A DNA stretch of 20,244 nucleotides, taken from IMG/VR virus record IMGVR_UViG_3300037502_003396, positions 1 to 20,244 of that record; one strand, 5' to 3'. Shown here in pieces: positions 15,168 to 20,244 of this stretch (position 1 is the stretch's first letter; the number at the start of each line of letters is the position of its first letter). The notes below the pieces were generated by a model that saw nothing but the letters and a program-made list of their open reading frames with translations, was not told where the DNA came from and did no database searches. Position numbers and translations under genes: made by a program. This DNA comes from a virus.

Positions 15168-15170
15168 GGA

Positions 15171-16703
15171 TCACTCCTCGGCTGGCGGCGGCGGCGGCTG
15201 CGAGGGCCTGCCCTCGCGCTCCTGCTCGGACTCTGCGTACTCCGTCTCGATCTGCGCGACGACCTTCGCAAGCGTCTCGTCGTCCAGCGCGAGCGCGGCA
15301 CTGATCGCCTGCCGGATCGCGAGCACCGTTCCGGTCGCGCCGATGCGGTCGCCGACCTGCGTGAGCAGCAGCGTCGCCTTCGCAAGCGCCTCGGCGGGGT
15401 CGTCGGCCACGAACCGCTTCGGGTAGCTGAGCGTCACGGTGATGCGGTCGAGGTCGACACCGAGCAGATCGGCCACCAGCGACAGCGCCTTGCGTTCGTA
15501 CGCTTCGAGATCCTGCGCGAACTGCCGAGCGCGCGCCTCGAAGTCCCGCGAACGCACCCGCAGCGCCTCGCCGCTCTGCGTCTGCGCGCTCTGGTCGGCC
15601 TGCACCTCGAGGCCAGCGGTCCGGTAGGCGAGCGCGATCAAAAACAGGCAGTGCGTGCGCAGGTCGGTGAGCGAGTCCGGCGGGAACGTCACCCACTGCG
15701 GGCTACCGGCACCCTCGGGCGCGGGGAGCGCAGTGCCGGGGCCGACGCGCAGGTCAACCTCGGGCTCGATGCCACCCCGCGCCGTCGTCGGCACCGACAG
15801 GAACGGGGGCGCGCGGCGCTGCGTGTCCTCGACCTGCGAGAGCAACTGGTACACCTGTCGCCCGATCGCCGCCGGGGTCGCCGCGAGCGAGCGGCCCGAG
15901 GGCACGCGCGAGAGCGGGTCGCGACGGTGCGCCGCGAACACCACCGGCACGCGACCCGGCGTGGCGTTGGGACCGCTGGACACCGGCTGGCCGAGCACAG
16001 CCTCGCCGACGCCCTGCGACGTGCCAAGGCTGGCGACGTGGCGCTCCCAGCCCTCGCGGGTGTAGCGCCAGATGGTGACGATCTGCGTCTGGCGCGTCTC
16101 GTCGACCACCGCGTCGTCCGCGTACGCGAACTCGCTCAGCCCGTCGTCGTCGTAGCGCGCCCATGCCCACGCGGTCGGCGGGATGACCCGCGCGCGCACG
16201 CTGACCTTCGCAGCGATCTCCTCTTCGCGGGTCGTCGCGGCGTTGCGGCGCGGCGGCTCGATCACGACGGCGCAGGCGCCGTGCACCGCGATCTGCCGCG
16301 CCACGTTGCTGACGTGCTCGGGCCACCGGCATCCCTCGCCGTCGAGATCCTGCACGTAGGGGCCGAGGTCGCTGAGGTCGCGCGACACGCCAGGCGCAAC
16401 CGCGTCGGCGTAGGCGTCGACCACCGGCTCCGTCAGGTTCGCGTAGAACGCGAGGTGCCGACGGCGTCGGAAATCCGCCGGTTGCTCGCCCTGCCACGGG
16501 ACGAGGTAGGTTCGCTCGGTGCCGCGTGGCACCTCGACGGCGACCTCTCGACCGCTCTCGGTGCGGCGCAGTTCGTAACCGTAGAGGCGCGCGGTGCCCA
16601 GCGTCGGTGAGCTCGGGTGCTCCCAGTGCCAGCCGCCGCGGTAGGCGTCGCTCAAGAACGCGTGCCAGCCACGAGCCTCATCGAAGGTATGCCTGTCATC
16701 CAC
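15171..16703 (-). CDS. Portal protein (510 aa)
   Basis: It forms the dodecameric ring at the unique capsid vertex, through which the terminase pumps DNA. It starts with GTG at 16703 (MDDRHTFDEARGW), with GGAG seven bases upstream, and overlaps the large terminase end by eight bases. The length fits phage portals. Typical features are an N-terminal segment with NLTEPVVDAYADAVAPG, a central beta clip region (RVIPPTAWAWARYDDD, TIWRYTREGWERH), and a long C-terminal helical region (LALAYRTAGL-type helix; SGEALRVRSRDFEARARQFA, YERKALSLVADLLG). It ends in an acidic/Pro-rich tail (EEREGRPSQPPPPPAEE-like), probably disordered. The gene order terminase, portal, then capsid assembly is standard. Confidence 0.88.
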   Translation of the reverse strand: MDDRHTFDEARGWHAFLSDAYRGGWHWEHPSSPTLGTARLYGYELRRTESGREVAVEVPRGTERTYLVPWQGEQPADFRRRRHLAFYANLTEPVVDAYADAVAPGVSRDLSDLGPYVQDLDGEGCRWPEHVSNVARQIAVHGACAVVIEPPRRNAATTREEEIAAKVSVRARVIPPTAWAWARYDDDGLSEFAYADDAVVDETRQTQIVTIWRYTREGWERHVASLGTSQGVGEAVLGQPVSSGPNATPGRVPVVFAAHRRDPLSRVPSGRSLAATPAAIGRQVYQLLSQVEDTQRRAPPFLSVPTTARGGIEPEVDLRVGPGTALPAPEGAGSPQWVTFPPDSLTDLRTHCLFLIALAYRTAGLEVQADQSAQTQSGEALRVRSRDFEARARQFAQDLEAYERKALSLVADLLGVDLDRITVTLSYPKRFVADDPAEALAKATLLLTQVGDRIGATGTVLAIRQAISAALALDDETLAKVVAQIETEYAESEQEREGRPSQPPPPPAEE

Positions 16704-18024
16704 GGTGCAGCTCCATCACGCCGTATCGAAGGGCGTCCATCGCGTCGTCGTTGATCTTGTCCACGTCCTCCGTGAACCCGCCATCGCGACCACGACGCCG
16801 CGAGTAGCTCTCGAACTCGCCGATCGTATGCGCGCAGGCGTCCGAGATCCACAGCGCGCTGCGCCCGAGCACAGGGCCGCTCTGCACGCGCTCGACGGTC
16901 CACTCAAGCAGGGCGCTGACGCGCCGCAGGCCCTCGCCCACGTCGTTGCGCGCTTCGTACGTTCGCGCAGCGCCGCGCAGGTAGCGCCCGACGCTCTCGA
17001 TGTGTCCCGGCTGCGACGGGTCGCAGAACACCCGCGTCGCGCGGTAGCGCCGACACAGGTCCGCAATGATCGGGAGCCACCCGTCGCTTGTCGCCGCGAC
17101 GACCTTCCCGCGGTGCACCTCTTCGTGCAGCAGGTAGAGGTCCGCTCCGTCGGTGGCGAGCACCAGCGCGACGCCGGGGTGCGTCCAGCCCCAGTCGACA
17201 GCGACGATCACGTCAGCCCAACTGCGCCCCGCGAGGTCGCCCGCGCGGCGCACGTGCACGTCGCGCGAGAAGCTCTCGTAGACCTGCCCCTCGACGCTGC
17301 CGAACTCGGCATCAAGCCACTGGCGGCACCAAGCCTTCGTGGCGCCGGGGCGCGAGCGGAGCGACGCCTCGAAGTCCGACGGCAGGTGCGGGTTGTCACG
17401 GGTGCGCGCGCGCACGACGCGGCGCCTGCCGTCGGTCCACGACAGCGCGTCGCCGGTGCGTCCCTCGCCGGGGCCGGTCCCGAAGTCCAACGCCGTCCAA
17501 TGGCCCCGCGTCTGCGGCGGGCCGATCACGAGCTGCCGACGCTGGCGCCCCGGATGTCCTCGACGCAGACGCGCCGCGAGCACGCGGATGGGGTCGTGCG
17601 ACCGCTCGCGCGTCGCCTCGTCGAACACCAGCCACGCCGCGTTCATCCCCTCGAGGCTCTCGGTCGCGACGGTCGAGCGCAGCCAGATGCGCGACTCGCC
17701 AGCAGGCGTCGGGATCGCGAGGTACGCGCCGAACAAAGGGTCGCGGCTGAACCGCCAGCAGGCGCGCGGGATGTTGCGCTCCCACTCCGTGAACCAGCTC
17801 TGGAACAACAGCGGGAACGTCGGCGCGGCGACGATGCCAGCGAAGCCGGGGTGCGTCTGCGTCGCGAGCGAGAACGCCTCCCAAACGGCCAGCGTTGTCT
17901 TGCCGGTGCCGTAGCCGCACGCGGCCCACACCTCGGCCTCAGGCGCGTCGTGGATGGCCTGCTGCCGTTCGTGCGGGGCGTAGGTGACCACCACGCGGTC
18001 GAGCGGCTGCGCGGCGGCGATCAC
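16696..18024 (-). CDS. terL: Terminase large subunit (442 aa)
   Basis: The packaging ATPase and nuclease moves DNA into the prohead and cuts it. It starts with GTG at 18024, overlapping the small subunit stop as GTGA. Visible motifs are: Walker A ACGYGTGKTT (35-44); Walker B WLVFDEA (131-137, with D135 and E136); a likely coupling segment VIGPPQT (166-172); and the RNase H-like nuclease acidic residues in VAVDWGW (D277), FCDPS (D335) and NDDAMDALRYG (D426/D427 and D430). The length is in the normal range. The intact motor and nuclease motifs argue that the phage is functional or only recently defective. Whether it is a cos or pac enzyme cannot be read from the motifs alone. Confidence 0.96.
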   Translation of the reverse strand: MIAAAQPLDRVVVTYAPHERQQAIHDAPEAEVWAACGYGTGKTTLAVWEAFSLATQTHPGFAGIVAAPTFPLLFQSWFTEWERNIPRACWRFSRDPLFGAYLAIPTPAGESRIWLRSTVATESLEGMNAAWLVFDEATRERSHDPIRVLAARLRRGHPGRQRRQLVIGPPQTRGHWTALDFGTGPGEGRTGDALSWTDGRRRVVRARTRDNPHLPSDFEASLRSRPGATKAWCRQWLDAEFGSVEGQVYESFSRDVHVRRAGDLAGRSWADVIVAVDWGWTHPGVALVLATDGADLYLLHEEVHRGKVVAATSDGWLPIIADLCRRYRATRVFCDPSQPGHIESVGRYLRGAARTYEARNDVGEGLRRVSALLEWTVERVQSGPVLGRSALWISDACAHTIGEFESYSRRRGRDGGFTEDVDKINDDAMDALRYGVMELHRG

Positions 18025-18464
18025 GTCGCCTCGCGCGGGCGCACCAGCGACGCGGGCAGCTCGATCACGACGGTCGGCGTCTGCTGCCCCGCAGCGGCCT
18101 TGTCGGCCTCGGCCTTGGCAATGTCAGCCTCCCACCGCGCGCGCCGCGCGTCGTGCCGCGCCTTCGGGTCGCCGCGGCGGTGGTCGAGCTGCCACGCGGC
18201 GGCGCGCCAGTCTTTCTGCGCCGCCTTCGAGACGGTCGCCGCAAGGCCGACGTTGGCGGCGGCGTACGCCTCGCGCGCCCGCTCGACGAGCTCGCGCACG
18301 TCGTCGTTCGTGCACGCCCCCTCGCGCACGCTCTTCGACCAGTCCATCCATGTGCGCCAGGGGATGCCCGCGCTCTCCGCGGCGTCGCGGTAGAGCGCGC
18401 CAGCGCGCAGGGCGTTCAGCAGCCGGTCGCGCTTCTCGCGCGTGATGGCGTGCGCGCGACCCAT
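18021..18464 (-). CDS. terS: Terminase small subunit (147 aa)
   Basis: It recognises the packaging site on phage DNA and hands it to the large subunit. The ATG at 18464 shares one base with the upstream stop (TGATG). Residues 24-45 (LYRDAAESAGIPWRTWMDWSKS) form a helix-turn-helix. A helical oligomerisation region follows (AAWQLDHRRGDPKAR, ARWEADIAKAEADKAAAG). The C-terminus, PTVVIELPASLVRP, resembles the short strand tail seen in many small terminases. Size and linkage to the large subunit fit well. Overlapping starts and stops imply coupled translation from the methyltransferase gene through to the portal. Confidence 0.88.
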   Translation of the reverse strand: MGRAHAITREKRDRLLNALRAGALYRDAAESAGIPWRTWMDWSKSVREGACTNDDVRELVERAREAYAAANVGLAATVSKAAQKDWRAAAWQLDHRRGDPKARHDARRARWEADIAKAEADKAAAGQQTPTVVIELPASLVRPREAT

Positions 18465-19738
18465 CAGGCGATGAGCCGCGGCGTCAGACCTCGACCGGCG
18501 AGGCGCTCAAGCGTCACCGCAACAAAGCGCGGGTCAATCTCGATGCCAACGCAGACGCGACCACACTGCTCCGCTGCCATGAGGATCGTTCCCGAACCGC
18601 TGAACGGGTCGCACACTACGGGCGCGTCCATCATCCACAGGATCTCATGCGCCCACTCAACCGCCTTGCTGTGACCGTGCTCGTTCTCGCCGCATTTGTA
18701 CGGGCCTCGCACGCTAGGAAAATAATCACCGTTGCCGAACCTGCCGCGCGCGTTGCGACGGTGGAAAACGTGATCGGCGCCCGTCGTGATGAAGGCGTTT
18801 TGCCAGTGCATCACGAATGGCCCCGGCCATCGCGGCATGGAGCGCGGCATCGTGCGCAGCGAGACGACCTCGTACCAGAAGCGCACGCCCTCAACGCTGG
18901 CGATGCGAGCGTACTGCGGGCCACAGCCAGAGATGACCGCAGCGGGAGCGATGGCGAAACACACCGCCACCTGTTTCGCCGCGTCCCAGTCGTACGGCGG
19001 GTCAGTGAACACGACAGCAGGGCTGAGACCCGATAGCGCCCTCGCTCTGTCGTCTGCGCTGGTGGCATCCCCGCACAGGAGCCGGTGGACGCCGCCGTGT
19101 TGCGACGGGATCTCCCAGAGCTGCCCCGTGGCGGTTTGCCACTTCTCGCGCAGTTCCTCGGCGCGGTCGACGGGAGCCTCGTCCTCCTCGACCTCGGGTC
19201 GCTCTCCGGGCGCGTCGCCGTCGGCGTTGCCCTGCGCCAGCACGGCATCCCCCGCGGCCTTCACGAGCGCATCCAGCGCCTCGCCGCCGAAGCCCATGTC
19301 GGCCATCACGGCGGCGTCGCGGCCGAACTGCGCGGCCATCGCGACGATCGCCTCCGCTGAGTCGGTGCCCTGCAGGCCGCGGGCGTTGTCCGCGAGCGTC
19401 ATGGCGTCGGCCTCGGCGTCGGACACGTCGACGACGCGCACGGGCACGCAGCCGGGCGGACCGCCGAACGAGTGCTCGGCGCCGCCGCGCATCTCGCCGT
19501 CGACCTCGAGGCCCTGCAGGATGAGCTTCGCGGCCTCGAGGCGCCCGTGCCCGCCGATGATGCGGCGCCCTCGGGCCTGAGCGACGATGGGCGCGCCCCA
19601 GGCGGTGCGGAGGATGGTGCGGGCGAGATGCGCGACCTCGCTCCCGTGCAGGCGCGGGTTGCGCGGGTTGGGTCGCAGGTCGGCGACGGGGAGCCAGACG
19701 GCTGCTGTCGCGTTAGGTGCGGGTTTGGTGGCGGCCAT
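18464..19738 (-). CDS. ParB-like domain / DNA methyltransferase fusion (424 aa)
   Basis: It starts with ATG at 19738, with GAGG five bases upstream. Residues about 15-135 are a ParB/Srx-type N-terminal domain, with LRPNPRNPRLHGSEV, GGHGRLEAAKLIL and ADAMTLADNARG. An acidic linker follows (EVEEDEAPVDRAEELREKW). The C-terminal amino-methyltransferase has DPPY at about 247-250 (motif IV) and DPFSGSGT at 377-384 (motif I, S-adenosylmethionine binding), followed by GIEIDPRFV. DPPY before FSGSGT indicates the permuted beta-class order. It should methylate N6-adenine or N4-cytosine. No cognate restriction enzyme is visible, so it is probably an orphan enzyme used to protect or mark phage DNA, perhaps near the packaging site. 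Such fusions are common in phages beside the terminase. Confidence 0.92.
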   Translation of the reverse strand: MAATKPAPNATAAVWLPVADLRPNPRNPRLHGSEVAHLARTILRTAWGAPIVAQARGRRIIGGHGRLEAAKLILQGLEVDGEMRGGAEHSFGGPPGCVPVRVVDVSDAEADAMTLADNARGLQGTDSAEAIVAMAAQFGRDAAVMADMGFGGEALDALVKAAGDAVLAQGNADGDAPGERPEVEEDEAPVDRAEELREKWQTATGQLWEIPSQHGGVHRLLCGDATSADDRARALSGLSPAVVFTDPPYDWDAAKQVAVCFAIAPAAVISGCGPQYARIASVEGVRFWYEVVSLRTMPRSMPRWPGPFVMHWQNAFITTGADHVFHRRNARGRFGNGDYFPSVRGPYKCGENEHGHSKAVEWAHEILWMMDAPVVCDPFSGSGTILMAAEQCGRVCVGIEIDPRFVAVTLERLAGRGLTPRLIA

Positions 19739-19922
19739 CGAGCCTCACAGCGTCGTGGGGGATGCGCCCGAGCTGCGCGGCTCGGACTTCGTCGAGAGAG
19801 GAGCAGAGGACGACGCGCTGTCCGACGACGAGTCGGACGGCCTCGCCCCGACGGAGCGTCTGCCGTGCCTCGTCGAGCTCTGCGGTGTCGAGTGCGCTGG
19901 GCTGCGGGGAGCGTTTCGCCAC
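19713..19922 (-). CDS. Small hypothetical protein at head of the late operon (69 aa)
   Basis: The only conventional start in this frame is GTG at 19922, which lacks a clear ribosome binding site. The frame is open upstream to a TAG near 20090 and contains a protein-like stretch (GVVVFDGAIAARDTAD), so the true start is uncertain. Codons have GC-rich third positions like the neighbours. The peptide (LDEARQTLRRGEAVRLVVGQ, SSLDEVRAAQLGRIP) is mixed helix and strand, and no family is recognised. It overlaps the methyltransferase start by 26 bases, and its end carries that gene's ribosome binding site. It could be a leader peptide or regulator; existence is likely, function unknown. Confidence 0.5.
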   Translation of the reverse strand: MAKRSPQPSALDTAELDEARQTLRRGEAVRLVVGQRVVLCSSLDEVRAAQLGRIPHDAVRLDGRHQTRT

Positions 19923-19966
19923 GTCTGCAGTGTCGCGCGCCGCGATGGCGCCGTCAAATACGACGA

Positions 19967-19990
19967 CGCCCGCGGCAAGACCCGCGGGCG
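19967..19990. terminator. GC-rich hairpin, possible weak terminator or leader structure
   Basis: A perfect nine-pair stem, CGCCCGCGG with CCGCGGGCG, encloses a six-base loop. On the minus strand it is followed by TCGTCGTATTTG, a poor T tract, so termination of a transcript entering from the right would be weak. It lies about 45 bases upstream of the first small gene and may equally be a leader attenuator. Confidence 0.35.
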
Positions 19991-20064
19991 ACGGCGTGCT
20001 GGTCGGCGTGGGAGAGACGGACGACCGGGAGGGACCATGCCGCAGGGCGCGGCGGGGGTCAACT

Positions 20065-20139
20065 GCTACGCCGCTACATCGACGCTACGTGCTCTGCTAC
20101 GTGTCGAAACGCTTCAAAACAAGGCTGCTACGCTGCTAC
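20065..20139 (+). repeat. Cluster of six GCTAC repeats
   Basis: GCTAC occurs at 20065, 20073, 20084, 20096, 20127 and 20135, with a degenerate ACTAC at 20143. Spacings are 8, 11, 12, 31 and 8 bases. Several copies extend to GCTACG or TGCTAC. The inverse unit GTAGC recurs at 20222, 20229 and 20237 on the other side of the AT-rich core. Confidence 0.75.
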
Positions 20140-20154
20140 ACCACTACTCTTATA

Positions 20155-20166
20155 GAGAGAGAGAGA
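20155..20166 (+). repeat. GA dinucleotide repeat (six units)
   Basis: Six GA units follow TATA and lead into ATTATATTTTATT. On the minus strand this is a pyrimidine tract (CT repeats) directly after TATAAT. It is the only AT-rich, low-complexity patch seen in this very GC-rich window. Confidence 0.85.
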
Positions 20167-20171
20167 TTATA
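20166..20171 (-). promoter_or_regulatory. Candidate -10 box TATAAT for late operon
   Basis: The minus strand reads AAAATATAATCTCTC here, a perfect -10 consensus pointing toward the late genes. No TTGACA-like -35 is found at 16-18 bases; that place is occupied by a GC hairpin. It may be an activator-dependent promoter, or chance in an AT-rich patch. Confidence 0.35.
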
Positions 20172-20178
20172 TTTTATT

Positions 20179-20202
20179 GGGGGCGCGCGCGAGGGCGCCC
20201 CC
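20179..20202. repeat. GC-only inverted repeat flanked by TATTGGG
   Basis: GGGGGCGC (20179-20186) pairs with GCGCCCCC (20195-20202) across an eight-base loop. A seven-base direct repeat, TATTGGG, begins at 20175 and again at 20204, bracketing the hairpin. No T tract follows on either strand. Confidence 0.6.
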
Positions 20203-20221
20203 CTATTGGGAGCATGGGGGC

Positions 20222-20241
20222 GTAGCGGGTAGCGGTGTAGC
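20222..20241 (-). repeat. Three GTAGC units, inverse of the GCTAC cluster
   Basis: GTAGC at 20222, 20229 and 20237 (spacings 7 and 8) is the reverse complement of the cluster at 20065-20139. The array reaches the window edge and probably continues. Confidence 0.65.
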
Positions 20242-20244
20242 GGT

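Larger units (their letters stand above)
19923..20244. promoter_or_regulatory. Non-coding leader with GCTAC repeats and AT-rich core
   Basis: I see no convincing gene here. From the operon side outward it holds a nine-pair GC hairpin (19967-19990), six GCTAC units (20065-20139), an AT-rich core with a GA repeat and a minus-strand TATAAT (about 20148-20178), a GC hairpin (20179-20202) and three GTAGC units (20222-20241) at the window edge. The layout suggests a control or recognition region, such as a late promoter with operators, a replication origin or a terminase-binding site. Which of these applies is not determined by the sequence in view. Confidence 0.5.

Noticed and set aside
14625-16610. 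Plus-strand open frame of 661 codons opposite the portal and neighbouring genes
   Set aside because: Its product is dominated by Arg, Ala, His and Gly and has no domain. It is the usual antisense by-product of GC-rich third codon positions in the real minus-strand genes.
16705-18393. Plus-strand open frame of 562 codons opposite the terminase genes
   Set aside because: The opposite strand carries clear Walker and nuclease motifs; this frame is Arg/Ala-rich and structureless.
19745-20062. Minus-strand frame of 105 codons starting at TTG 20062
   Set aside because: The peptide is low-complexity Arg/Ser/Pro, typical of a shadow of the 69-residue gene in the neighbouring frame.
20179-20202. Intrinsic terminator
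   Set aside because: The stem is strong, but neither strand has a T tract after it.
20065-20241. CRISPR-like array
   Set aside because: The repeat unit is only five bases and spacings are irregular, far from CRISPR repeat and spacer sizes.

Overview
The window is one continuous block of a tailed double-stranded DNA phage or prophage. Every supported gene lies on the minus strand, so the transcript reads from about 19.9 kb down to position 1. Base composition is very GC-rich throughout (my estimate is well over 60%), with GTG starts and GC-rich third codon positions. This points to a high-GC bacterial host such as an actinobacterium, myxobacterium or similar proteobacterium; nothing identifies the host more closely. 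No integrase, repressor, lysis or replication gene is visible, so I cannot tell a lytic phage from a prophage.

Layout in transcription order (high to low coordinate): a non-coding, repeat-rich leader with an AT-rich core (about 19.92-20.24 kb); a small unknown protein; a ParB-like/DNA methyltransferase fusion; small and large terminase; portal; a virion-morphogenesis-like protein; a small unknown; a proline-rich scaffold-like protein; a small protein with a WGGDPG motif; major capsid protein; a small probable decoration protein; an unknown protein; a probable head-tail connector; a probable tail terminator; the major tail tube protein; a G / G-T tail assembly chaperone pair joined by a probable -1 ribosomal frameshift; tape measure; and then five tail-tip or baseplate-type proteins, the last cut off by the window edge. 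One tail tube gene, a tape measure and no visible sheath gene indicate a siphovirus-type long, non-contractile tail. At the usual 1.5 angstrom per residue, the 761-residue tape measure predicts a tail near 110 nm.

The genes are packed as a single late operon. Many junctions are 1-8 nt overlaps (ATGA, GTGA, TGATG), and most of the rest have a purine-rich ribosome binding site inside the end of the upstream gene. The head genes package DNA through the terminase and portal and build the shell. The connector and terminator genes join head to tail. The chaperones and tape measure assemble the tail tube, and the last genes form the tip.

The strongest non-routine signals are these: (1) a perfect X XXY YYZ slippery heptamer (CCCTTTC) exactly where the G and T frames overlap, with stem-loops downstream and a cysteine-rich T extension; (2) the leader region, with clusters of GCTAC repeats on one side and their inverse GTAGC on the other of an AT-rich, GA-repeat core containing a perfect TATAAT; (3) a small beta-rich module that seems to recur in four places across three structural genes; and (4) a capsid locus with a scaffold-like gene but no recognisable prohead protease.
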